In this document: positions 41,201-52,265 of the stretch, in pieces
Layout of the letters: each line of letters begins with the position of its first letter
Numbering within the stretch: position 1 is the first letter of the stretch
Assembly (NCBI GenBank): GCA_018340805.1
Contig: JACMZG010001913.1
Span: forward strand, 37,847,799 to 37,911,798
Length of the DNA stretch: 64,000 nucleotides
Source of the DNA: Microvelia longipes
Lineage: Eukaryota > Arthropoda > Insecta > Hemiptera > Veliidae
Direction of reading: 5' to 3'
Position numbers and translations under genes: made by a program
The notes under the pieces: generated by a model
What the model saw: the letters and a program-made list of their open reading frames with translations, nothing else
What the model was told of the DNA's origin: nothing
Database searches by the model: none

Positions 41201-44200
41201 TGTCCTATTGCTTTCATGGAACCATGGCAAACTAAGCATGCCCGCTTTGTGACAAAACCAACTTTGGTCATCGGCATTCTAAAACTATTGGGACTGATTT
41301 CAGCTCAATCCTACCATTCGAAGTGGCGGACTATTCTTTTATTTATAAATATTTAAACTATATGTGAAGTAGTCTAGTTATTGTCTTATTAAAAAAGATA
41401 TATAAATTTACCATTGTTATTTTTACCTAACCTGAACTTGAAGAGCCATTAATGTCTAAGTTACCTATCTTAACATGATGACATTTAATTAATTTAATGT
41501 TTTGATCCTTCATTTCTCCCATTGTATTACATGAAATTAATATATAAAATTATAGGAGCAATTGGATACTCAGAAGAAAAGAGTTGATGAACTTCAGTCC
41601 ATGATATCCAAAGTTAAGGCTGATTATGCAAATTCTTTAAAAAGACTTGAAGCTATATCTGAAGAAATACACCAGAAAAGAAGAAATAAGGTAATACTAG
41701 ATACATTTAACTTCTTATGCTATGTTGAGGGAGATAATATTAGTAATTTGACACATCTAGCCTCCAGTAATGTGGCACTGTGTCATCATAGCACCCTCCA
41801 ATATTCCCCTTTGAATTGGAGTCCTACAGGTGCATAATCAGATTTTACTGGTTGAAGTAGTTTGGTAAAGACCAGTAATTCTAATATTATCGTAAGAGAT
41901 ATTTTTAAATTGGAATAGAGATCGATTATGTAACCGATAATTTTTAAGATCATTGCAATATGGAAGATCGCAATGAATATTGTCTCTGAAGGAGATACAA
42001 GTTTTAAACAAACTTTGAGTTGGTGTATGTTCTGTCAGATAATTATTATATGCTATAAAAATGTTGATGTTTCAGAGTGGTGCTTGTAGTCCATTACCTC
42101 GTGGGCCCAGAGAGCCTGGAGTTGGTGCTGAGTTAAATCATAAACACGATGAGCAGCCTATACAAAATAATACTACTTATAATTCAGGTTATTGCCTATT
42201 TTTTAAAGAAATCTATTGAGAAACTTCTTTTACCCTTGACCTGTAGGGTCATACTCATTCATCTTGGAAGCAGACCCTCCGTACAATGCGGCACAATTGA
42301 CTAGTCCGCAGTGTGCCCAGTTTATCTAGCCCAACCAGACTCTATCCAAACTTACTGCTCTGGCTAGTGTCTGAGACTAGTTCACAGAGTGCTTAGTTGG
42401 TCTAGTCTTACAAGCTTATCTGGTCCTATTAGTCTCACTTGACCCACCCTCATTTAACCAGTCTCACGAATCCTAGCAGCACCTCTAGGATCACCAGACT
42501 CTAGCTAGGATCACTGCTCTGGCTAGTCTAAGTCCACCCAACAGAGAACTCTGGTAATCCTGATGCCAGTGTGCACAAATTGATTCTATAGCCCTGACCT
42601 GAAAGTCAAAGTTCCACAGTGCTACTACAAGACGTCTGTCTTCAAGAACCGAGCACTTCGTACCAAGTTACTTATCACTGATTAAGTTTTGGGACATATG
42701 AAAGCTCAGTATATCTTTCTAATCTTCATCTCCATCAACCTGCAGAACCTTGACTTTTTGTGAGCTGGAGACAACGGAAACGTGGATCCAGACTTGATGA
42801 ACTTTTTTTTGGATTTACACATAGCAGCCTAGGAAATCATTTAAAACCCTGGCTGGGTTGGCTGGCCTTAAATTCAAGACCTCCCAAGAGTATAGTACAA
42901 GGGATAACCTCATATTAAGGTCCCCCAGTGGCTGGATTTGAACCCTCGACCTCCAGGTCGAAAGGTGAGCGCTCTACCACTGAGCTACTGGACTCGGTAT
43001 GGAGAAACTTAATATTTAAAAAGTTTCTAAAAAAACTTGATAAAAATTAAGACAAAAGCTTACTTTAATGACACGACTACTTGATATGATGAATTAAAAT
43101 TTTTGACATTTTAAAGAGTTTTAAAGTTTAATCTAAAACTTTAACTGAGTTGATTCTTGGATTGTTTTGTTCTTGTTCCTTTTTATTTATATACTTAGCC
43201 TCCAAATCTTCTTTAAGGTATATCTTATTTGCTTCAACCTTGATGATTCCAATCTCCTGATGACACTAAGTCTCTCTATGTAGGTTTATTTAATTAATTC
43301 CTAATATCAGGGTATATGTAAAAAAATGTTTCTAAACTGTTGTCACTATTGATACCAAGATTATTTTTGTAGAACAACTTGTTTAGTTTATTTTTTTAAG
43401 TTTATGGAATTTATTTGGTCAGATTAGGTAAAATTATATTTTTATGATTTAGTCATCGAGATATTACAAGAGGGGCCCTATTGTTTTAATTTTGTAACAT
43501 CAAAAAAGAAACCCGAATCAATAAAGTCAAATAAACACAACAAAATTACAGTAACTTGTTTAGTAAAACATTTAAAATAGGAAACAAAACACAAACAATC
43601 TGTGAGAAGCTGAAAATGATTCACTTATTAAAAACCTTATCAACACACTAAAGGAGGTTTCGATAAGGTTGAATAGAGCCCCAATAAGATATTCCAAGCC
43701 TCTCAATCTATTAAGATAGGGTATGGCCCCTCTAGTAATATATCTCAATAGATTTAGCCAATTCTTCAGGGGTAGATGTATCAATGTTTTTGTGGTATCT
43801 ATTGAAACATTTAGATAGATGGCTTCTTTAAATTGAACAAGACTTAATAGCATCAAAGACTTTTATAACTGAGTCGCTAGGTTTACTGTAATAATTTTAG
43901 TTATGTATTTAAATAAATAGTTTTTTTTATTTGTTATTTTTTTTGTATTTACCATTCTTTCTTCTATTTCCAGAAATGACAAAAAGCAGAAGCAGAAAAT
44001 GGTCAGAGGATGACTTGGAGAGTGAGTTAGATAGATTTGAGAGTTCAAGCCTTGGGAGTATGTCTCGCCACACCTCATCCCATGTTTCTGAATCTGAAGA
44101 TTACGATGATGATGTGAGTTTAATATTCATCTTCTACTTTATAGTTCTTTGAACCATTAATCGCTTTAAACTTAAGGTTATTTGCATCCAAAGATTAGGC

Positions 44201-45258
44201 AGATAGCAAGAATCTGCCCAATTTAGTACATAATTAGTATGTACTAGATAATTCTGTAAATGTTAGTACATATACAGAATTTTTCTGAGTTGGTAAGAAT
44301 GGAAGGGTACAAAAAGGTTCAACATAATGACAACAAGGCTCTTGCCATACATTAAACCCCCAAACAAATGGGTTTCACCCACTTGTTAGTGCCCCCATCA
44401 TTGATGTACTAACATTGTATTGTTCCGCATTGTTTTATAATTTTGATAGTAATGAGGGAGAGGTGAGATCACCTAGCAAGTTGGCCACATTGTTGGGCCC
44501 TTTTTGCTAACTCCCTTTGATAAAAGATAGTGTTCTACATTATGAGTTCCTAGTCCAGGCATTTTCTGACCTATCAAAAGAAGAGCTGTGGCTTCTGCTA
44601 TAAGTTTCAGAAGCTTTAACTAGAAACGACATGTGCTCCACTGCCAGACTAAGCTTTTCTGAACTTGAAACCATAAGTCAGTAATATGCATATATTTTAT
44701 ATAAACTACTATTGAGGATCCTAAATTTTGCCTAAACCCAGGTTTATTTAAAACAAGATCTCAACTGACTAACTTTGTACAAACACCACTATGTAAAACT
44801 GAAAGAAAACAGAGACATGCATCATATCTTGGACCATTATACTATAATCAACTACCAATCAAAATACAGCAAAGTCAAACCATAGACATATTTAAGAAAC
44901 TTGTTAATCAATACCTTCTTGACCAATATTTTAATGAAAGTACCTAAAGCATCGCATATTAAGAAAAATTTGAGATACTAAACAATGAACGACGTGTTTT
45001 TAAATTAATTATCAAAATGAAACTAACATAAATAATAATTTTAATAACATTGATATACATGAAAAATATTTTATAATAAATGTGCACTATCTTGAGACAG
45101 GACCCTCGCTCTAGGTGTTTTAACTCCTACTGAGGGCCCTCGCCAAATTATTAACTAAACACAAATATATTTGTACAATATGTTTTTAAATAATCAAATA
45201 TTGTAAAATAATATTTATGTAATTTGTATTTGTATTTTATTTTGGTGGAAATAAACAA

Positions 45259-45289
<31 letters not shown>

Positions 45290-46736
45290 TAAGGTTAGGG
45301 ATCTTTTATGAGTACCTGGCTTCACACTGGCTTGTAATCACCGGCTTAATGCCCCTTTTGAAGGACAGCACATGAAAGGATTTCCATCCCTTGCATGATA
45401 ATCCTAGAAGCCCTAAACGAGATCGAAATACCACCACCGGCCCTTTATAATTGTGATCACATTGATAAATATACTGTTATTTTGTTTTTATTTACAGATA
45501 ATTATTTTTTATTGTTTACAGGACTTGGACGAGTTACGACAAAAAGTCAAAGAATTATCTATGGCTGAAGTCCGCAGTGATACTTGGGAAACAGAACTTG
45601 CTGAAAGTATTTTAAGATTAGACAACGCTATGCTAGAAAGAGAATGCAATAGAGAGCTTAGAGAAATTGCTGCCAAGCCATCAGCTAGTCCAATAAGAGA
45701 GCAAGACTGCAACAGAGAGTTGACTGCTATTGTAACAAGGAGTGAGAGTGTAGATAGTGCTGAGAAAAGTAATTCTAATCCTCTGAAGAAGACCCGCAGC
45801 AACAGTGTTGACAGTGCTAAACCTCCATCATCCAACACTTCCAACTCAACCAGTGAGAATTCCATTTCAAAAGACTTTGATGTACCTTACGATAGACTAG
45901 ATACTCAAGAAGAAATCAAAGAAATAGATAGTGTGATATCAGATGAATCAATTAATTTAAAATCTTTAGATGATGTTCTTGCTGAAGAAGAGTCAAAAAG
46001 AAAAATAAAAGAAAATATATCTGAAGTACCTGCCCCTAAGATAGAGCAATTATCCGCTGTTGCGCTAAACCAGATGGTTAATGAAAAAGATATACTTTTA
46101 AATAATAATACCCCTAAAAAAAGTTTAAATTTAGTTAAGAATGATTCTATTGACAATCCTCAGTGGATTTTGCCAGGTTTGAAACCTTTACCTAATACTC
46201 AAAGTTCCCAAGAAACAGAATTACAAACTACAGATCGTAGGCAGTCAATTGGAGCTGCCGCTAGAGAACTATTAAGTAGCACGAAAATTGAATCTCTTAA
46301 ACTTAATTTAAATGAAACTATACTTGGCCAAACTATATTAGGTCCTATTAAAGACGTATCTGAGAGTATTAGCCGTTTAGTAAGGCAAGACTCCAAGAAT
46401 TCAGATAATTCTGAAAAAAGTTGGCAAAATTTAAATCCGTTTAAAAGTAACGATGATAAGGATGATAAATTAATTATTCAGCAACCCAATGATTCGATTG
46501 TTGAGTTAAAGCCGAATGATTCTATCATTCAGCCACAATTGGATGACTTTGTTCAGCCCAATTTAATACAAGTTCAGCCCCTATCCCCCATCCGAACTCC
46601 GATTAAATTAAGTGAATCTGTTTCAGGTTTAAATGTAACTATGGAAAAGCCAGATTTATTGCCACCCCAGTCTCCTTGTAAATTATTTGATAATAATCAC
46701 TTTGATGATATAACAGATTTGATAAAAGATCCGTAA
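34018..46736 (+). CDS. pcs: SH3 domain-binding protein 5 homolog (parcas-type Rab11 GEF)
   Basis: Nine exons, 2196 nt, 731 residues: 34018-34089, 34871-35111, 37146-37264, 38480-38563, 40431-40508, 41556-41690, 42076-42187, 43974-44113, 45522-46736 (TAA). All junctions are GT-AG with consistent phases. Residues 25-243 form the family's long coiled-coil core, e.g. LNTCTDEINKLETELDEA, RARPYYEAVDIAKKAQAECQ, LAETRF, SRPYFEEKA and DELQSMISKVKADYANSLKR. Next come a Pro/Gly hinge (SPLPRGPREPG), SRSRKWSEDDLESELDRFES, and DLDELRQKVKELSMAE. The last exon encodes a 404-residue low-complexity Ser/Asn/Asp-rich tail, longer than in vertebrates (about 455 aa total). SH3BP5/REI-1 proteins are exchange factors for Rab11 and Drosophila parcas binds Btk-family kinases; function here is by homology. 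Introns hold 5S-bearing repeats, a MITE, a SINE and a LINE 3' end. Confidence 0.93.
35235..35522. mobile_element. ATTTGATACTAC repeat with inverted ends, copy 1
   Basis: Left part: CATTTGATACTACCGAGTTT, CACAATATAATTGTGCGAGA, GACACCTAGGAAATGTTACA. Right part repeats these inverted (TGTTACATTTTCCTAGGTGT, CTCTCGCACAATTATATTGTG). The centre has CTCATCAGG|TATCCCTGATGAG. A second copy lies at 63241-63562. It sits in intron 2 of the SH3BP5-like gene. Confidence 0.7.
35620..36780 (+). mobile_element. 5S-bearing repeat, long copy in SH3BP5-like intron 2
   Basis: Order: GGTATATAGGAAAAATATTG, a perfect long hairpin (35873-36002), CTGCCAGTGGATTTTTTACT, AAAATCCGAAACTGGGATA, TTTAAAGGCCTCCTATG, GTGTGTGTCTGTTATCATCG, AATAATGCGATCGGATTGAG, then the 5S-like module (36575-36640) and a tail with GACGAGCGAAGCGAATG and GCTAGGTACCCTGTACCC. 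The whole order recurs at 47.7-48.6 kb. No protein-coding capacity. Confidence 0.8.
37479..38160 (+). mobile_element. Dispersed repeat with internally repeated motif TTTAGGTAGTTTTCGAGTTA
   Basis: Begins AGCAGTGATACCCAAACTTC-GCTCGG, then shows related blocks containing GTCTAGATCC or GTCAAGATC, a GATTxCAATCTGTAA phrase, and AGTAGTTTTCGAGTTAT (37675 and 38118). These look like partial internal duplications of one non-coding element. It ends at the TA tract in intron 3 of the SH3BP5-like gene. Confidence 0.45.
38163..38248. repeat. (TA)n microsatellite
   Basis: Pure TA repeat of about 85 bp in intron 3 of the SH3BP5-like gene. Confidence 0.95.
39395..40130 (-). mobile_element. 5S-bearing repeat, inverted copy in intron 4 of the SH3BP5-like gene
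   Basis: Plus-strand order is reversed: CACATCGGATTCGCTATGAT and GTTCGCTTCGCTCGTCCTCA (tail), 5S-like module complement at 39541-39597, then TGCTGATAATGAGACAAAAC, TTTTTGTACAAAGTTTTGAC, GATGATGACAGACAAC, GGCATTAAAACACCTGAAAC and CCTGGTTTCAGATTTTTT. Same family as 13880-14690. Confidence 0.78.
40550..41500. other. Intron 5 of the SH3BP5-like gene, nothing firm
   Basis: Contains a somewhat GC-richer stretch (40640-40920 and 41140-41350) with an open frame at 41156-41356. Codon use and motifs do not support a gene. Probably transposon-derived. Confidence 0.4.
42230..43000 (-). mobile_element. tRNA-related SINE head with GC-richer body
   Basis: On the minus strand the 5' end (42998 downward) has an A box TAGCTCAGTGGTAGAGC and a B box GGTTCAAATCC (complement of 42934-42944) about 35 bp later, ending CCAGCCACTGG. 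The anticodon region instead forms TCGACC-TGGA-GGTCGA, and the T stem has mismatches, so this is not a functional tRNA. The adjoining 42230-42900 is GC-richer than its surroundings and probably the body of the same or a linked element. It lies in intron 7 of the SH3BP5-like gene. Confidence 0.6.
43454..43750 (+). mobile_element. MITE with CATAGAGATAT ends, copy 3 (297 bp)
   Basis: Starts CATCGAGATATTACAAGAGG and ends CTCTAGTAATATATCTCAATA; flanked by GATTTAGT (43446-43453) and GATTTAGC (43751-43758), a 7/8 match target duplication. The interior matches copy 2 (GGGGCCCTATTG, AAACACAAACAATCTGTGAG, AAGGAGGTTTCGATAAGGTT). It lies in intron 7 of the SH3BP5-like gene. Confidence 0.87.
44735..45295 (+). 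pseudogene. LINE 3' end (RT C-terminus plus microsatellite tail)
   Basis: 44757-44946 reads as one frame with LTNFVQTPLCKTERKQRHAS, YLGPLYYNQLPIKI and IDIFKKLVNQYLLDQ, then a stop. This is the C-terminal pattern of CR1/Jockey-like reverse transcriptases (TxxxKxxxxxxGxxLWNxLPxxIxxxxxxxxFKxxLKxxLL). After it come a short 3' UTR with GACAGGACCCTCGCTCTAGG and GGGCCCTCGCC, and a (TAT)n tail at 45262-45291. It is a 5'-truncated copy in intron 8 of the SH3BP5-like gene. Confidence 0.78.
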
Positions 46737-47690
46737 ATTACTGTACTTTGACTTCTCCGTAAGTATTTAATAGAAATTTAGATCTGAGTATTACATTTTA
46801 GGATAATAAGGTCAGTAATGAGATTTAATAGCTACAATTAAGGGGTTCCAAATAGAATTTTAACCTGCATCTTCCAATTATATTTATTCCGAATTAAGGT
46901 AACATCTATTCATATAGAATTATAAGATTTAAATTGAACCTTCTTTATGAGAATTTACACTTAATGGCTACATTTTTACTAGTGAGATGTATTTCTTCAA
47001 ATAACCTTAAAAAACTTTAGTCTTATCCGCTTGACAAAATAATTCCCTTCCTCCGGGAAGTCATTACCTCTTAGTAGAATTAGTAATTCATTTATTTTAG
47101 CCAGTTTTGCATCGAGGTACTATTTGTTTGTAAGTCCACAATTTATTTATTTGTAGAATATATTCTTCAAAAAAACCAATTGGATTTGAAACAAATGGTA
47201 TGTGTCTGTAAATGGTGTGTATTATTCTTAAGACTAAAATACTTGGTCACTCTTCATAAATTGAATTCTGACGTTATTTATCTTTATAGTTAGTAAGATT
47301 GATGTTTTCATGTATTTGTTCCCTAAGAGTATTGTTGTCTAATTTTAGCCTCTTAGTTTAGTAAAACTAACATTTGTGACCCCCATATCCTCATTTTATT
47401 ATTTAGTTTTTATCATTAAAAAATTAATTCAATCTCAAATATACTCTACATTATAATTTATATTACTTAATTTATTTGATACAAATTTTTATTGACTGAT
47501 AAATAATATATAGTCTAATAAGTTCTAGTTTAATTTTTTAACATACTAATGTTATTAATTGTAAACAGAAACTAATTATTTTGATTTGTAACCTGCAGTA
47601 AAGTTAAAGTAAAAAACAGAAAAGTTTGCCTTGGCAATAAAAGTGTTATTTTATCTACGTAGGCAAAAATAGACATTTTTTGGCTGAAGT
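46737..47690 (+). other. Probable 3' UTR and flank of the SH3BP5-like gene
   Basis: AT-rich DNA after the TAA stop without another coding frame. The 3' end is not determined. GGCAATAAAAGTG at about 47632 contains an AATAAA that could be a distal polyadenylation signal, but a 900-nt UTR is only inferred. Confidence 0.4.
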
Positions 47691-48640
47691 TGTTAAAATA
47701 CAAAGCTACAGGTGTCTGCCTTACTAATTATGGATCTCAATTGATGGAAAAGATTAAACTTTTGTTTTTATTGCATGGGCTCTTAGAAAAACATGGTTGT
47801 AAAGTGTTTTTATCATTAAATTGGTGGGACTTGTCAATAAACAAAAGACCCACACATTTTAATTGGAAAATGGCCACCAGTGGATTTTTTACTTTTACCT
47901 ATTTATACTCTACTGCGAAAAATCCGAAACCAGGATGTCACCGGAATTATCCGTTTCAGGTTTTTTAAAGGCCTCCTAAGTGGTTTTCACAAAGTTGTCT
48001 GTCTGTGTGTGAGTGGTGTGTGTCTGTTATCATCGCTCCTAGTGTATTTATGCTTGAGAGTTTAATCTTTGTACAAAAATCATTCTACTGCTGTTGTTGT
48101 GATATTTCAATAATAATTTTTTATGACGTCATTAACCCGCAATAATGACTCATTATTTTTCGTAATAAAAAGCAGAAAAATAATGCGATCGGATTGAGAT
48201 TTAGCATGCATTTAGCTATCCATGAGATTAACATGTGTCCTACGTTTTATCTCATTGTCAGCATTACTTAAATTTTTATCAAATGCCATTTATGTAAAGA
48301 CTTTTTATTTTTTAAAGAATTGAGTTGAAATTTGGTACAAGTATATACTTTACATAATAAATAAGTACACCATGTTTTGTTTTAATACGACAAGTATATC
48401 TATGGTTTTTGTTGGATCATAAAAGTTTAGCAAGCGTGGTAAGTGCTGTATGGATGACTGCTGAGTAACTACATCTGTTTCATTGGATGTAGTTTCTATC
48501 TGATGACAAGTGAAACGAGTTAGAAGATCCGAAGTAGGGAGGATGAGCGTAGTAAATCTGATGTGATAAGGGAAAGTTCTGAGGTACCCCGTTGCCTAAA
48601 CCCACTGGAAGCATTTCCCATTTAACATGTGTGGGGTCCT
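47690..48640 (+). mobile_element. 5S-bearing repeat, long copy 3' of the SH3BP5-like gene
   Basis: Order: GGGCTCTTAGAAAAACATGG, ATCATTAAATTGGTGGGACT, AAAATCCGAAACCAGGATGT, TTTAAAGGCCTCCTAAG, GTGTGTCTGTTATCATCG, TTTGTACAAA, AATAATGCGATCGGATTGAG, the 5S-like module (48414-48476), then AGGGAGGATGAGCGTAGTAA and GAGGTACCCCGTTGCC. Only one arm of the 35.9-kb hairpin is present. The open frames at 47690-48065 belong to this repeat. Confidence 0.8.
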
Positions 48641-49423
48641 TTCTGCAAAAATAAAATATTGCCTTTCCACCTAGTTAACTAATGCTCTATTATTATCCAG
48701 ATATGAATCAATATACTCATTATATATAGAGGTCTGTTACTGTCGAATCTTAAAACACTTTAAATAGTAATTCGTTTTATAACATTTTCTATGTCAATTC
48801 ATTATTGAAAACTGCCTGTTTACCTAACAGGTCTCTGATGTTTTTTTTTATGTTTTTAAAGTTATTTTTAAAAAGATTATTGTTTATATAAGAACAAATT
48901 TATTATATAAGAGTGTAATGTTCAATACATTATTCAGTATGAGTTGCTGCAATTTGTATCCTAGTTTTTATTATTTGACTTTAAAGCTTTAATTTATTTT
49001 ATTCTAGATTTTTTTAATGTACAAAAGTATAATATTTGTTAGATTTAAGTTATTATTTATTGATAGTTTCTTATTGAAATAATTTTTTAAAACAATAGTT
49101 GTAAATGTGCTTCTCAGTAGAATAATAATCCTTCTGTACATGAATATATTTTTTGTATAAAAAATAACTTTTGAGACATTTTAAGAAATTAAAAAAAAAT
49201 ATTTGAACATTTGTTTAAAAAATATCCTGATGTAATCAATGTTTGTAATTTTAATGATATTGCCAAACAGGAAAAAGCACAAATGAAGTATAAAGTATCA
49301 ATAACACACCCATGTCTCTCCACAATAATGAACAAATCCGGCACTGATGATGACCCAAATGTTGAAACTTGGCTCTATTAATAAATATTACATGCAGGAA
49401 GACTTTAGTGATTTTTAATTTTG
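48641..49423. other. AT-rich intergenic DNA with a hammerhead-core-like motif
   Basis: No gene seen. At 49338-49370, CCGGCACTGATGATGACCC, then AAATGTTGAAACTTGG, is homologous to 42-73 and to the minus strand of 27170-27203. Confidence 0.45.
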
Positions 49424-50117
49424 CCAAGAGCCGGGCCTGAAAAAATGTGATTTATTTTGTACTACTTTAAACCAAATTTTTCTGTGTATACCTTAAATTA
49501 TGAAAAAAAACATAGTCTGTCTATCCAAATTGAAGCCCTTCATATGATTGTGCATGCTTAAAATTTCATGAAATCGCACAAACTTCAGTTTTCTTGAAAT
49601 AAATAGTTCCCTGAGGGTTGTGTATAAAACATGAATAGAACATTTTTAAAGGTCATAAAATTTCCTGTAAAACGAGCGTTTAATCATCAAAATCGGATAA
49701 CTGCAACCAAAGTTATGGATCTTTCAAAAACACTAAAAAATGGTTAATTTATGCTGTCAGCGAATTTCTTTGAAAAAAATATCGCCTTTTTGAGAATTTT
49801 TGTTGGCCATTTAACAAATGTCATAACTTTAGTTGTAGTTATCTGATTTTGACAAAAAACCACTCGTTTTATAGGAAATTTAAGCATCTTTAAATAATGT
49901 TCTCCTCATGTTTTGCACACGGCCAACAGTAAACCACTTATTGCAAGAAAACAGGATTTTTTAAGATTTTCTAATATTTTGAGAGAGTGCATTTATATGA
50001 AAGGCTCCACTCTGGATAGGCAAACTATGCTTTTCCTTCATAATTTATGTACGTTTTCAGAAAAATTTGGTTTGAAGTAGTACAAAATGAGTCACATTTT
50101 TTAGGCCTGGCTCTTGG
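49424..50117. mobile_element. 694-bp palindromic (foldback) element, copy 1
   Basis: The left end CCAAGAGCCGGGCCTG and the right end AGGCCTGGCTCTTGG are complementary, and most of each half matches the other: TTTGTACTACTTTAAACCAA / TTGGTTTGAAGTAGTACAAA, ACGAGCGTTTAATCATCAAA / TTGACAAAAAACCACTCGT, CATAGTCTGTC / GGCAAACTATG. A second copy is at 61305-61966. No coding capacity. Confidence 0.85.
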
Positions 50118-50389
50118 ACTACAAGCATTAAAATTTAGTTCTTGAATCCCACTAATTCGGGAAAGTAAAAGAAATAATAGTAAATGTCTTAATATAAATA
50201 AGTAAACACTGGGAACTATGAAACGGTTGGTAATAAAGGTTTTAGAGAATTATGAATACTAGAACTGTGTAAAAATTTATTTCAAATGCGTGGTGTAGTC
50301 TGTTTTTCAAATACTCAAGCACTTGGCATTAAATATCTTCATTTTATACAGGGTGGACCAATCTTCTCCCAACAGTTTGCTATAAATTA

Positions 50390-51155
50390 ATGAAGCTTGT
50401 GAATCTTTTCTTGTGTGAAGGGAACTTTGTTTTGGAGATTTAGTATCAACTTATGGTGGTTTAGTATCAAGTAGTATTTTAGATCAACTTTGGGTGTCTC
50501 GTTGTCCCATGCAACACCAGATTTTGTGGAAAAATAGAAAAAAGTAAATTGGAAGGTATACTTTTTGGATTTTAGAGATGAATGCAGGATTTTTATTTTG
50601 CCCTTTAAAACTGCTATTTTGGGGGGAATAAATGCCAAAGTATAAAAATCAGACATTTTAGCTAAAATTAAAGCTTAAGAATTTTTATTAGAAAATTCCA
50701 AACCAAAATTTTTTGGTTTAGAACACAAATCATTCATCACATTTTTAATTTTGAAGAAAATTCAGAGTTGCTATTTTTCCTAAATCTAGCAGCATTAATG
50801 ATTATAAATACCTTTAAATGAGGGTAAGGTAATGAATGATTGTGTCCTTAGGCCAAAAATAAGGCATTTATACTCTTGGCAAAGTCTTTCCAATGTCAAT
50901 TGGAAAATCTCTTTTCAATTTTTAGTTAAAAAGTCCAATTTTACACTTTTGGTATTTATTCCAGCCAAATTAGCATTCTTAGACATAAATATGCCTAGAG
51001 GAAAATTCTTGTATCATCCCTCAAACCCAAAAAGCCCAATTAAAGTATACTTTCTGATTTATTTTTTCTATTTTTTATAAAAGTAGTGTTTCATAGGACA
51101 CCTAAAGTGAACTAAACCAGTAAAAGGAAGTTCCCTTAGTTTTACCCAAGGAACT
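50390..51155. mobile_element. Imperfect foldback of about 760 bp
   Basis: Left motifs GGGAACTTTGTTTTGGAGAT, GTGTCTCGTTGTCCCATG, AAGGTATACTTTTTGG and GGGGGGAATAAATGCCAAAG are mirrored on the right by TTGGTATTTATTCCAGCC, AAAGTATACTTTCTGA, TTTCATAGGACACC and AAGGAAGTTCCC. Arms are diverged (roughly two thirds similar by eye). The opposing open frames at 50387-50656 (-) and 50832-51080 (+) are the two arms. Confidence 0.6.
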
Positions 51156-52120
51156 TATACAAAGGGCGAGGAACATATCAGGTCTTCACAATGTAAAACA
51201 GTGTTGCCAACCCCCACTGCTACTCCCTACGGGACTTGCAGTGCCATAGTACTTGTTACATCCTTCATGTTGTCAGGTTATAAACATTTCTAGTAAATTT
51301 TTAGTTATTTATTATTGTGTAGTAGTTAATTGTACATATTTAGTGTTATTATTACCTTGTTTAAGAGACTAAAAAGTTACGAATCCTAAGGAAATAAAAA
51401 AATACTAAAATTAAAGTCTGTTGACATTATGTGTGTTAGATCTTAAAAGTGAAAAACACAAACTATATACGCTTTACAATACTTTTACATTCTATGTGGG
51501 AGAAGTTATCCTATGCTCATCTATTTTCATTGAAAACGGTGCAACACTTTTTTGCCTCTGTGGTTTTAACACAAAAACCCAAGTTTCATTAATTTATACC
51601 CGGAATAAGGATTCAAAATTTTAAAGGAGAGGGGGAGACCTTTGGTCCACTCTCTATAACTTTTTTCAAACTATTGACAAATAAAAAATAGATATCCTAT
51701 CATATATTTATTTTTAGTTTAATTTTAATTAAAATTATTTCATAACTAATTTATACAATTTTTTTATACTTAATAGATAAGAAATTAAAGGATTTTATTC
51801 TGCTATCAATTATTTTTTATTTATTAAATCAATATTTCTTGTTGATATTTTTTGTTAAATTATTTTATTCCGTTATTTTTTTTATCGAAATTAAGTTATT
51901 GACATCAAATGCACGATTGTTATTAGTAAAGAAAAAAATATATTTTCATCTTGCCATAAAGAATTATAATAATTAAAGTAATTAATGAAAATAATAATAA
52001 AATAAATAATTTAACATAATTATAAGCTCTCTATTAAGATATAATTTAATGATGTATTTAATCCTCACACTGTATATCCTAAAGGAGGCTTATTTTAAGA
52101 GATTTTTTAATTAAAATTAC
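51156..52120. other. AT-rich intergenic DNA, nothing recognised
   Basis: A short frame at 51421-51624 has no family resemblance. 51640-52110 is extremely AT-rich without repeats of note. Confidence 0.4.
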
Positions 52121-52128
52121 CCCTATCA

Positions 52129-52265
<137 letters not shown>

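Noticed and set aside
41156..41356. Plus-strand open frame of 66 codons within an intron
   Set aside because: No recognisable domain, no acceptor/donor pair in phase with neighbouring exons of the SH3BP5-like gene, and composition fits degraded repeat DNA.
42925..42998. A functional tRNA gene on the minus strand
   Set aside because: A and B boxes are present, but the anticodon stem does not form and the T stem has mismatches; a SINE head fits better.
45509..46396. Three minus-strand open frames under the last SH3BP5-like exon
   Set aside because: They are shadows of the real plus-strand frame, which has family motifs and correct splice phase.
50387..51080. Opposing open frames of 89 and 82 codons that look similar to each other
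   Set aside because: The similarity is due to the inverted arms of a foldback; neither has splice context or known motifs.
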